NCBI GenBank assembly: GCA_964587155.1 | Contig: CAZPKF010000006.1 | Location: 1-64,000 of the forward strand | DNA length: 64,000 nucleotides | Source of the DNA: Hallerella sp964587155 | Lineage (GTDB): Bacteria; Fibrobacterota; Fibrobacteria; Fibrobacterales; Fibrobacteraceae | Direction: 5' to 3' | In this document: positions 44,483 through 51,038 of the stretch, in pieces | Position numbering within the stretch: the stretch's first letter is position 1 | How the letters are laid out: every line of letters starts with the position of its first letter | The notes under the pieces: generated by a model | Seen by the model: the letters and a program-made list of their open reading frames with translations, nothing else | Told to the model about the DNA's origin: nothing | The model's database searches: none | Made by a program: the position numbers and the translations under genes

Positions 44483-45181
44483 ATGAAACTGAAGACAACT
44501 CTCCTGGCTGCAATGATGGTTTCCGCATTCGCCTTTGCCGCAGAAACCGCTCCGGCAGCCGCAACAGCCGCCCCCGCCAAAGCGGACACGGCAAAAGCAG
44601 CCGAAGTCGTAAAAACAGACTCAACCCAAGCCGAAGCAGCCAAAGTTGACACAACGAAAGCTGCCGAAGTTGCCAATGCGGATACCGCAAAACCAGCCGA
44701 AACCGTAAAAGCCGACTCCGCAGCGACTGCCGCCAAGGCGGATACGGCGAAAGCCGCTGAAGTCGTCAAAGCAGACTCCGCCGCAACAGTTGCGACAGAT
44801 ACAGTCAAAGCGGACACGGCAAAAGTCGCCGAAGCCGTCAAAACGGACTCCTCCGTTGCAGTCGCTACAGATTCCGCTAAAGCAGACACGGTGAAAGCCG
44901 CCGAAGTCGCAAAGGTAGACTCAGCCGCAGCAGACACCGCCGAAGTGCTCGAAGCCAAAGCCGTTCCGGCTGACACTGCCAAAGCGGATACAGCCAAAGT
45001 CGCCGCGATGGACTCTGCCTCTGTCGCCGCAGACACCGCCAAAGCGGAACCCAAATCGGAAGCCTCTTCCGAACCGCGCACTGCCGGTCAAACCATCATG
45101 GAAAATCCGCTCGAATTCATCATCGTCAGCGCAGCCTTCATCGCTAGCGTTCTTGTCATCATCTTCACCGGCAAGGACTGA
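44483..45181 (+). CDS. Ala-rich repetitive envelope protein with C-terminal membrane helix
   Basis: 232 residues: signal peptide (MKLKTTLLAAMMVSAFAFA), then about 160 residues of degenerate repeats built from AKADTAKAAEVVKADSA-like units, and a C-terminal membrane helix (LEFIIVSAAFIASVLVIIF) ending in TGKD. The layout suggests a protein anchored in the inner membrane by its C-terminus with a long flexible or helical periplasmic part, like TolA/TonB-type spacers, but no known effector domain is present. AAAAAGGA precedes the ATG at 44483. The gene ends 22 bp before the hairpin in front of hflX. Confidence 0.6.
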   Translation: MKLKTTLLAAMMVSAFAFAAETAPAAATAAPAKADTAKAAEVVKTDSTQAEAAKVDTTKAAEVANADTAKPAETVKADSAATAAKADTAKAAEVVKADSAATVATDTVKADTAKVAEAVKTDSSVAVATDSAKADTVKAAEVAKVDSAAADTAEVLEAKAVPADTAKADTAKVAAMDSASVAADTAKAEPKSEASSEPRTAGQTIMENPLEFIIVSAAFIASVLVIIFTGKD

Positions 45182-45198
45182 TTTTTCAAACCTTTTTC

Positions 45199-45235
45199 AA
45201 AGGGACACGCATTTCAATTGCGTGTCTTTTTTATT
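45199..45235 (+). promoter_or_regulatory. Terminator hairpin doubling as a possible hairpin-bridged ribosome-binding site of hflX
   Basis: AAAGG (45199-45203) is followed directly by a perfect 8-bp stem GACACGCA/TGCGTGTC (45204-45226) with a 7-nt loop and six Ts (45227-45232), then ATT and the hflX ATG at 45236. Read as DNA it is a strong intrinsic terminator for the upstream gene. If the RNA folds, the AAAGG is brought to about 9 nt from the ATG, a normal spacing. Confidence 0.6.
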
Positions 45236-46354
45236 ATGAACCGACCGATAGAAAAAGCCATCCTCGTTGGAATCGTCACGCCCCGACAAAAAAAGTCCAC
45301 CGCCGAAGAACATTTGGCAGAATTGAAGCGCCTCGCAGAAACAGCCGGGGCCATTGTAACGCGGACTTTTTTACAACGTGTTCAAGCGTTCAACCCCGCG
45401 ACTCTTATCGGAGAGGGAAAAGTAGTCGAAATTCAACAAGCTTTAGAAGCCGATGGAGCGGGTCTCCTCATTTTCGACGAAGACCTTTCCGGCTCCCAGG
45501 TGCGCAATCTGGAAAAGCGCCTTCCCGGCATCAAAGTTTTAGACCGCACAGGCATCATCCTCGATATTTTTGCAAAACACGCAGTGACTGCGGAAAGCCG
45601 CCTCATGGTCGAAGTCGCCCAATTGCAATACCTGGTTCCCCGCCTCACTCATGCCTGGACTCACCTTTCAAGACAAGCGGGCGGGCGCGGCATCGGCATG
45701 AACGGCCCCGGAGAAACCCAGCTAGAAACAGACCGGCGGATTATCCACAAAAAAATTCAGGAACTCAAAAAGAAATTGGTCAAAATAGAATCAGCCCGGG
45801 AACGCCAAGCGGTACGCCGGGAAGACATTTTTCAAGTCGGCATCATCGGATACACCAACGCCGGGAAAAGTACTCTGACCAACCGCTTAACTTCCAGCGA
45901 TGTCTATGTGAAAGACCAGCTGTTCGCCACGCTGGACAGCACCATGCGCAAACTCTACGTCGGTGATGGAAAGTTCATTCTGCTTTCGGATACAGTCGGA
46001 TTCATTCGCAAACTCCCCCACCATCTGATAGACACTTTCAAAAGTACTCTCGGCGCGGCGAGCAATGCGCATTGCCTGTTAAACGTCGTTGACGCCACCG
46101 CAAACGACTACGAAGAACATCTAGAAATCACCCATAAAATTTTAGAAGGGCTGGTTCTACCGGAAACACCTCGCATCATCGCTTTCAACAAAGCAGAAAG
46201 CGCAACCCCAGAACGGCGAAAAGAACTGTTAGAACATTATCCGGAAGCCCTTCAAATCAGTGCCAAAGAAAACATCGGCATGGAAGCCCTCAAGCAGCAG
46301 CTAATTCAAAAGATGCATTCTTGGGAAAAGGAGCGCAGAGTTCAAACAAATTAA
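45236..46354 (+). CDS. hflX: GTPase HflX
   Basis: 372 residues. The N-terminal HflX domain contains LIGEGKVVEIQ, LEKRLPGIKVLDRTGIILDIFAKHA and GGRGIGMNGPGETQLETD; the G domain has G1 GYTNAGKS, the G2 region ATLDSTMRK, G3 DTVGFI, G4 NKAE and G5 QISAKE. HflX binds ribosomes and can split stalled 70S particles after stress. The ATG at 45236 fits the family; a TTG seven codons upstream lies inside the terminator stem. No linear Shine-Dalgarno is at normal distance, and the start follows immediately after a terminator hairpin. Confidence 0.93.
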   Translation: MNRPIEKAILVGIVTPRQKKSTAEEHLAELKRLAETAGAIVTRTFLQRVQAFNPATLIGEGKVVEIQQALEADGAGLLIFDEDLSGSQVRNLEKRLPGIKVLDRTGIILDIFAKHAVTAESRLMVEVAQLQYLVPRLTHAWTHLSRQAGGRGIGMNGPGETQLETDRRIIHKKIQELKKKLVKIESARERQAVRREDIFQVGIIGYTNAGKSTLTNRLTSSDVYVKDQLFATLDSTMRKLYVGDGKFILLSDTVGFIRKLPHHLIDTFKSTLGAASNAHCLLNVVDATANDYEEHLEITHKILEGLVLPETPRIIAFNKAESATPERRKELLEHYPEALQISAKENIGMEALKQQLIQKMHSWEKERRVQTN

Positions 46355-46661
46355 CGGATTCCAGTACAAGGCAACACCATCCCTCGTCAAAGTTGAAGTA
46401 GGTCATGGATTCCTCGGCGTTGTTCTCCAGCCATTCGGCGAACCTGGAACGCTTCTTTGTCTCGGACCGGCACTGGACCGCAGGAGACTCCTGAAGCTCC
46501 AATTCCACGGAAACGTCACCATCGACTGCGTAGAATCCCTCACTTACCCCTACGACCTCATGGAAAAAAGTCACGCCCAACACCTCGCCACCGCAAAGAA
46601 ACGGCAAGGCATCGGCGCAGAAGTCTATTACATCAAGGGAGGGAAACTGGAGAGACTGTAG
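46303..46661 (+). pseudogene. ORF without a normal start codon, after hflX
   Basis: From a TAA in this frame near 46302 to the TAG at 46659-46661 an uninterrupted frame of about 118 codons runs out of the hflX 3' end. Its product reads like a real protein (SLVKVEVGHGFLGVVLQPFG, YDLMEKSHAQHLATAKKRQG) and uses GAA over GAG as the neighbours do, unlike the antisense frame. No ATG, GTG or TTG occurs before the middle of the frame. AAGGAG lies at 46328-46333 but the only near codon resembling a start is an ATT at 46350. It is either a truncated gene or starts unusually. No family was recognised. Confidence 0.45.
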
Positions 46662-46685
46662 AAGCAAAAAACAGAAAAAGCTCCG

Positions 46686-47054
46686 CTATACTTCATTACC
46701 CAACTTTTTTTGTCCGAAAAAATCCTTTCGTTTCACAATGAATTCTTCAATCAATTGCTTCAGTTCAACGGTGGAGACTATTTCCTCATTGACTTCATTT
46801 TCATCATCGTCATCAGGATAAAGATATTTAATCTTCGTATTATCCTTCCCAATTTCAACAAGCGAAATGTTTCCTGTAACTTCGGCTTTTTCAAACTTAT
46901 CCGAAAGAACCAAATCAATATGTTCTAAGTAAGAATCAAGCAAATCGCATTCACAAGATAAGAAAAGACCAACCAAAGAGTGTTCCTTTCCAAAGTCAAA
47001 TACGATATCGCGTTCTTGTCCATCATGAACAATGTGTTCTATAGTATATTTCAT
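46686..47054 (-). CDS. Probable immunity protein of the EndoU-like toxin
   Basis: A 122-residue acidic, soluble protein (strands YTIEHIVHDGQERDIVFDFG, a Cys-containing helix, and an acidic stretch YLYPDDDDENEVNEE) without a recognised family. It starts 3 bp after the EndoU-like gene and has AAGGAGG upstream. Small acidic proteins encoded directly after a nuclease toxin are usually its immunity proteins, so that role is inferred from position and composition. Base composition is AT-rich like the rest of this island. Confidence 0.5.
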   Translation of the reverse strand: MKYTIEHIVHDGQERDIVFDFGKEHSLVGLFLSCECDLLDSYLEHIDLVLSDKFEKAEVTGNISLVEIGKDNTKIKYLYPDDDDENEVNEEIVSTVELKQLIEEFIVKRKDFFGQKKLGNEV

Positions 47055-47057
47055 CTA

Positions 47058-47645
47058 CTAACCCTCCTTAATCGGGAATGCATTCTTAATTTTTCCTGTG
47101 TTTTTATGGACGATAATACGAATTGTAACTCCAGATGAAGAAACTCCTTCAAGAATTGTCGGCCTATAGGGATTTATAGGTTTCGCTTCTTTATAAGCAT
47201 AATTGATTTCATCCACTACTCTCTGAGGACTCCGTTTTCTTGGAAAGAAAGAAGAGTTATTTTCCTCAACAAGAATTTTCCCACAGTGTTCTTTCATCAC
47301 GCTACCACTGTAAACCCCATTTTTATCAGGTGAAGATTTACTTCCAGGAATAACTTTTGCGGTATCACCTCGAATCCCTTCATGATGATATCCATTCAAA
47401 CTTCCATCCGAACTTACTTCACCTCTAAATATATGATTTAAAGCATCTTTTGTAAACACGTCTATATTAGACAGACTTTTCAAAAGTGCAGCGGGTTCTT
47501 TTGGTTCCTCACCATTAAATTGACGAAAAATACTCTCCATTTCATCTTCAATGGCATCAACCTTCAATTTATTTTCGTACTGTTCCCAGCTAATCCAATA
47601 GCTTTCGCGAGTACCACTAATTCTATTTGTTACCGTTACGCGCAT
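47058..47645 (-). CDS. EndoU-like nuclease toxin
   Basis: 195 residues. The C-terminal half resembles bacterial EndoU ribonuclease toxins: DALNHIFRGEVSSDGSLNGY with HHEG following supplies two His in the expected spacing, followed by KNGVYSGSVMKEHCG and a late VVDEINYAYKEAK helix. EndoU domains usually sit at the C-terminus of large secreted polymorphic toxins; here only a short N-terminal segment (ESYWISWEQYENKL) precedes it and no signal or delivery domain is seen. It overlaps the DUF4417 gene by 10 bp (GGAGG 5 nt before the ATG) and is followed at once by a probable immunity gene. Confidence 0.65.
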   Translation of the reverse strand: MRVTVTNRISGTRESYWISWEQYENKLKVDAIEDEMESIFRQFNGEEPKEPAALLKSLSNIDVFTKDALNHIFRGEVSSDGSLNGYHHEGIRGDTAKVIPGSKSSPDKNGVYSGSVMKEHCGKILVEENNSSFFPRKRSPQRVVDEINYAYKEAKPINPYRPTILEGVSSSGVTIRIIVHKNTGKIKNAFPIKEG

Positions 47646-48385
47646 TTTCGCCTCCGACGTTCTTCGGCTAAAGCCATATTCCTTGATTTAAGCATGTTGG
47701 GAGGTGCTACAACTTTGATTCCACGTTCAATAGCGTATGCAAAGATCTCTTCGACAGCATGATTATCTTTGCAAACATCATAAACAACGATGGCCTTTAA
47801 GTTCAGATAATCAACAGTCCTTTTTACAGCTTCGATGAGAATCTTTCGTTCTTCCTCATCATTGACATAGCCTTTTGTACTGAATGCCACCACGCTGCAA
47901 TTTTTAAGTCCCATCAAGACCTGTTCCAAATGTTTCAAATTTGGGAACGTAATCAACGGAATGACAATCATGTTCATTTCATGATTAAGCCAAAGTGAGA
48001 CAATTCTTGACTTTTTCAGCCGATAAAGATTCTCTATATGGTCAACATCACCACACTGAGAACAATCCGGAGAAATAGCAAAACGAACACCTTGAAAACG
48101 TTTTTTAAACTTTTTCAGGTCCCGTTTATTATCATAATAGATGGCGTTGTACAAACCTCGTTGACCATCAAAATCATCATCATACTCGAAAAATGTAACC
48201 GCAGTAAAAGGGGTTCGGTGGCATTCCTTCTTTTGTGCTGAAAGCGCAAGGTAGTCCGGTAGAACTGACGTATTGCAACACATTTCCGGCAAATCAAAGT
48301 CGCCATATACGGGTGTTTTTCTGAGGTATTTGAGGTAATGGAGCAGCAGACGCTTTTCCATCAAAACTGGATTTCTATTCTTCAT
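47636..48385 (-). CDS. DUF4417-like protein
   Basis: 249 residues. The middle matches the DUF4417 pattern from memory: YNAIYYDNKRDLKKFKKR, FAISPDCSQCGD, RLKKSRIVSLWLNHEMNMIVIP and LKNCSVVAFSTKGYVN, ending in a basic AEERRRRKCA. The family is common on phages and mobile elements; its biochemical role is unknown to me. The ATG at 48385 has AAGGAG 6 nt upstream. A longer frame starting at TTG 48481 is open but would code through a strongly folded leader, so it is not used. It overlaps the EndoU-like gene by 10 bp, so the three-gene cassette is one operon. Confidence 0.6.
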   Translation of the reverse strand: MKNRNPVLMEKRLLLHYLKYLRKTPVYGDFDLPEMCCNTSVLPDYLALSAQKKECHRTPFTAVTFFEYDDDFDGQRGLYNAIYYDNKRDLKKFKKRFQGVRFAISPDCSQCGDVDHIENLYRLKKSRIVSLWLNHEMNMIVIPLITFPNLKHLEQVLMGLKNCSVVAFSTKGYVNDEEERKILIEAVKRTVDYLNLKAIVVYDVCKDNHAVEEIFAYAIERGIKVVAPPNMLKSRNMALAEERRRRKCA

Positions 48386-48399
48386 AGAATTCTCCTTAA

Positions 48400-48499
48400 A
48401 GAAATTATTGGGGATACATACACGGCTTTTCACCGAGTACGCAATAAATCCTTCCGAAAATTTTTTCGGAAGGATGGTCAAATCGCCCCAATAATTCTA
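48400..48499 (-). ncRNA. Structured leader (three-way junction) before the DUF4417 gene
   Basis: On the minus strand an outer stem (ATTATTGGGG at 48495-48486 paired with CCCCAATAAT at 48413-48404, extendable by a few pairs) encloses two hairpins: a perfect 11-bp stem ATCCTTCCGAA/TTCGGAAGGAT (48448-48475) and a shorter CGGT/GCCG hairpin near 48423-48435. The 3' arm ends right before the AAGGAG of the DUF4417 gene, the layout of a riboswitch or attenuator. A small inverted-repeat mobile element with TIRs is the alternative. Confidence 0.5.
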
Positions 48500-48576
48500 T
48501 TTTAAGGATACCTGCCCTTGATAGAGATATTGAGGCGAAGTCCTTGGACTACTGCTAATAGTCCAGGGGCTTTTTT
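48500..48576 (+). ncRNA. Possible plus-strand small RNA ending in a terminator
   Basis: A strong intrinsic terminator on the plus strand (stem AAGTCCTTGGACTA with TAGTCCAGGGGCTT, 48538-48572, then T6) has no plus-strand gene before it. A TATTTT at about 48499-48504 could be the -10 of a roughly 70-nt RNA. Both are by-eye calls. Confidence 0.3.
48538..48576 (+). terminator. Intrinsic terminator without an obvious gene
   Basis: 14-pair stem with a 7-nt loop (48538-48572) followed by TTTTTT. The T tract is only on the plus-strand side, so it does not serve the minus-strand operons on either side. Confidence 0.7.
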
Positions 48577-48611
48577 ATTCGACCGAAAAACGATTCACAA
48601 GTTTCCGGCCC

Positions 48612-49133
48612 TTACATAGAATTTTTCCTCCACTCGTTTATTCTTTTTTCACACTCCTCTTTGGGGAGGCGACCATTTATTTTCACAAGTTCTTCGAGAT
48701 TTTCTGCAGCTTCATTGTGCGATATTATGTTATTCTCAATCATTTTTTCAAAAATATAGAGGACACCAGAAACTCGGACACCTTCATTTTCCGCAACGGA
48801 ACGAAGTTTCCTGTCACCTGTAAGCAGTCTGCCATTCACCTTTTTCGCATAATACCAAACCGAAACATCTGCCATAGAAGCATTATTTTTACAAGCTTCC
48901 TGCTTTCCTGAAATTTCAAACAGTTCGTTCAGTTCAAAAGTAATTACAGACAACTTTTTACTCTTTACAAATCGTTCGACACCTTCTTTTTGACCAGGCT
49001 TTTCAATTTCTGCAATAACCAGGTCCGTGGTAAAAACGTTCCAAGGAATAGCAAAAAACGCATCCAACAAGCCTACGGACAAAAGGTCGAACAAAATGTT
49101 CGCATCGCTTATGACTATTCGTTCTTCAATCAT
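48612..49133 (-). CDS. PIN-domain protein (DUF3368-like), putative toxin partner
   Basis: 173 residues. PIN-like pattern: IVISDANILFDLLSVGLLDA with the first Asp, VIAEIEKP with a Glu, SMADVSVWYYAKK with the central acidic residue, and LLTGDRKLRSVAENEGVRVSG with the last Asp, resembling DUF3368-type PIN proteins. PIN domains are metal-dependent RNases. The ATG overlaps the stop of the XRE-ImmA/IrrE gene by 4 bp, an arrangement predicted as a toxin-antitoxin-like pair in comparative studies. Activity and partner relation are inferred. Confidence 0.65.
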   Translation of the reverse strand: MIEERIVISDANILFDLLSVGLLDAFFAIPWNVFTTDLVIAEIEKPGQKEGVERFVKSKKLSVITFELNELFEISGKQEACKNNASMADVSVWYYAKKVNGRLLTGDRKLRSVAENEGVRVSGVLYIFEKMIENNIISHNEAAENLEELVKINGRLPKEECEKRINEWRKNSM

Positions 49134-50185
49134 GCGAATGCGTAATCCTCTCGAACATCATCAATATTGATTCGAAGTAAATTTGCTGCCTTTGATATGG
49201 TAATCAAATCGCTGTACAAAGCCTTATAAACAAGGCTCTCGAAACGGTTTGATTTTTCTTCGCGATACAGGGATTTTTCCACAAATCCTTTATAGCTTGG
49301 ATCCTGATTTTTATGGACGAAATACCACTTATAGCATTGCGAGGAAATAATTCCACTTTCTTTCGCCTTATGCATAAGCGCGTCATAGGAAATTCCGAAC
49401 CGTTCCTGCAAAGGTCGAATTTCCTTTGCGGAAACAGTTTTCCTTGCAATACCTAAAATGCGGACCATTTCTTTTTCAGGTATCAGCATTTCACTTGCAA
49501 AGCAGTGGCACAAGGATTCTTCATCCTTAGACTCCAACCCTTTTTCAAATTGCATAACCAAGTGGCCTAATTCATGTAAAGCAGTAAAACGTTTGCGTTC
49601 AGAATTACAGGATTTTCCAAGGACAATGATTGGATGTTTTTCGTTTTCTGCAGAACTTAAGCCATCAAAAGTTTCAGGAGTGTCAACTTCGACAATTTTG
49701 TAACCATGTTCTTCAAGCAAATCGATAACATTAGGGATTCCATCAATACCAAGATTCCATTTTTCTCTAAGATTTTGAGCAGCCTTCTTTGCATCATCAT
49801 GCGTTTTCACGTGGAAACACTTCAATTCAAAGGCCTTGACGGGAACATTGCAAATTTCCTCAACATTGATGTATCGTTCGACAGAATCAACAATCGTTTC
49901 TTCTACCGCCTTTATTTCTTTTTTAGAAACGGTACTTTTTTTGCGGAATTTAACTTCGCCGATTTTAAACTGAATCGGACGAAAGAAATAGTCTATGGGT
50001 TGATCAAGCACTTTTGCTAATGACAAAAGAGTCGTGCTGTTTGGCTGCATCTGACCATTTTCATATTTGGAGATAGTCATCTTGGTTACTTTGGGCTCCA
50101 TTTTTTCACACAAATCTTCCATGGAGTAGCCCTTCATCAGCCGAGCACTCTTTAATCTAGTTTGAAAAACAGCAGCATCAATCAT
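49130..50185 (-). CDS. XRE HTH plus ImmA/IrrE metalloprotease regulator
   Basis: About 351 residues. An N-terminal XRE helix-turn-helix (TRLKSARLMKGYSMEDLCEK, VTKMTISKYENGQMQP) is followed by a zinc-peptidase domain with HELGH in RFTALHELGHLVMQFEKG and a downstream CHCFASEMLIPE, as in ImmA/IrrE. Such proteins act as repressors that can be inactivated or that cleave repressors, in mobile elements and toxin-antitoxin-like modules. The ATG at 50185 is preferred because GGAG is 6 nt upstream; two more ATGs occur 6 and 12 nt earlier. Operator-like dyads and repeats lie before it. Confidence 0.85.
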   Translation of the reverse strand: MIDAAVFQTRLKSARLMKGYSMEDLCEKMEPKVTKMTISKYENGQMQPNSTTLLSLAKVLDQPIDYFFRPIQFKIGEVKFRKKSTVSKKEIKAVEETIVDSVERYINVEEICNVPVKAFELKCFHVKTHDDAKKAAQNLREKWNLGIDGIPNVIDLLEEHGYKIVEVDTPETFDGLSSAENEKHPIIVLGKSCNSERKRFTALHELGHLVMQFEKGLESKDEESLCHCFASEMLIPEKEMVRILGIARKTVSAKEIRPLQERFGISYDALMHKAKESGIISSQCYKWYFVHKNQDPSYKGFVEKSLYREEKSNRFESLVYKALYSDLITISKAANLLRINIDDVREDYAFA

Positions 50186-50201
50186 ATTCATCTCCATTGT
50201 T

Positions 50202-50294
50202 CAAATATAAATATAGATGATTTTTACGAAATGTAAACAAAAAAAATAAACATTTTTTAGTTTTTTTCGCATTGTTTCCCGATTCTGTAAACAA
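50202..50294 (-). promoter_or_regulatory. Promoter and operator-like region of the XRE-PIN operon
   Basis: Minus-strand TTTACA with TATATT 16 nt later forms a good promoter, and a perfect TTTAC/GTAAA dyad (50223-50237) overlaps the -35. Further upstream are TTGTTT/AAACAA (50272-50294) and a direct repeat TGTAAACAAA (plus strand, 50232-50241 and 50286-50295). These are natural targets for the XRE protein. Confidence 0.5.
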
Positions 50295-50381
50295 ATATAT
50301 TTAAATTTTAGACGTAGGTGCAGTTCCCTCACCCTAAAATGGGCAAAATGTACTTTATTGAAATTCCATTAAGGACACCCC

Positions 50382-50537
50382 ATAAAGAAACTACTTGTAA
50401 AACCTTTTGACGAAGAAGAAAAGGCACTCATGGAAGCCGTCGAGGCTGGAAAAGCCAAAGATGTTCCCGCAGAAGAGCTCAATACAATTTTGACTTCCAT
50501 TAAACCAAAAATAAGCAACGTCTCCAGCAACATGTAA
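50382..50537 (+). CDS. Antitoxin-like short ORF with ATA start
   Basis: 51 codons. The peptide VKPFDEEEKALMEAVEAG plus AKDVPAEELNT resembles the short acidic antitoxins that begin KPFxxEEkxlMeAlE. AAGGA lies 6 nt before an ATA codon where an ATG is expected, and the next ATG would cut off the conserved start. It may be a dead gene (ATG to ATA) or use a rare start. No toxin follows. A terminator-like hairpin comes directly after the stop. Confidence 0.4.
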   Translation: MKKLLVKPFDEEEKALMEAVEAGKAKDVPAEELNTILTSIKPKISNVSSNM

Positions 50538-50539
50538 AA

Positions 50540-50573
50540 AGCCCCAGCCGTTATTCCCGACTGGAGCTTATTT
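50540..50573. terminator. Terminator-like hairpin
   Basis: Stem AAGC-CCAG-CG with CG-CTGG-GCTT, broken by two mismatches, followed by TATTTT on the plus strand. It follows the antitoxin-like ORF. Confidence 0.4.
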
Positions 50574-50593
50574 TCAAGTCCCGCTAAAATTTT

Positions 50594-50801
50594 CTACAAA
50601 TAAATCCCCATGACCTGCTTTTTCACGTCATCGCTTGCAAGGCTTGCATTGAAGTAGCGTTTCAACAGATCCACAAACTTATAGGGAACCCATTTGGAAA
50701 TGCATGCCGCAATCATGTTGTAGAATGCGAGCTCAGTTTTTTCGGTTTTGCTCTTATTCTTTCCATATTCCCTGCACACGAACTCTTCCGCGCACCAGAA
50801 C
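50594..50801 (-). pseudogene. Unknown gene fragment
   Basis: A frame of about 69 codons ends AFYNMIAACISKWVPYKF, with KRYFNASLASDDVKKQVMG after it, and reads like the C-terminal end of a helical protein. An in-frame TGA lies just before it and no good ATG with ribosome-binding site is present (the first possible starts are GTG and ATA-like codons near 50770-50780). It is probably the remains of a larger gene of the island. No family was recognised. Confidence 0.3.
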
Positions 50802-50930
50802 TTTCACCGCATAACAATACAATCAAAATCGACGAAGAAAACTTCAAAAGAGTGGGGGCTAAGAGGTACCTGAACAAAAAGCACCTTTACGAGCCAAAAA
50901 GGGAACTCGAAAGGAACGGAAATGCAGTTT
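50802..50930 (+). pseudogene. Unknown gene fragment
   Basis: A frame with the sequence NNTIKIDEENFKRVGAKRYL and KKHLYEPKRELERNGNAV ends at TGA near 50930. It has no start codon with a ribosome-binding site; it looks like a C-terminal fragment of a basic protein. It lies in the opposite direction to the fragment at 50594-50801, which suggests rearranged debris. Confidence 0.25.
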
Positions 50931-51038
50931 GATGCCGGGACAAACTATTTTTGCAAAAAAAAAACTGGACGCAACCTTTCTAATACCAAAACACACCTTC
51001 AGACCAACAAATTTCGTACAAATTCACCTTTTGGATAA

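Noticed and set aside
46290..46667. Minus-strand ORF of 125 codons opposite the start-less frame
   Set aside because: It uses codons (GAG, GTG, TTG) that the neighbours avoid and starts at TTG without a ribosome-binding site; the plus frame reads more like protein.
48386..48481. N-terminal extension of the DUF4417 protein from a TTG
   Set aside because: An ATG at 48385 has an ideal AAGGAG, and the extension would be translated through the structured leader.
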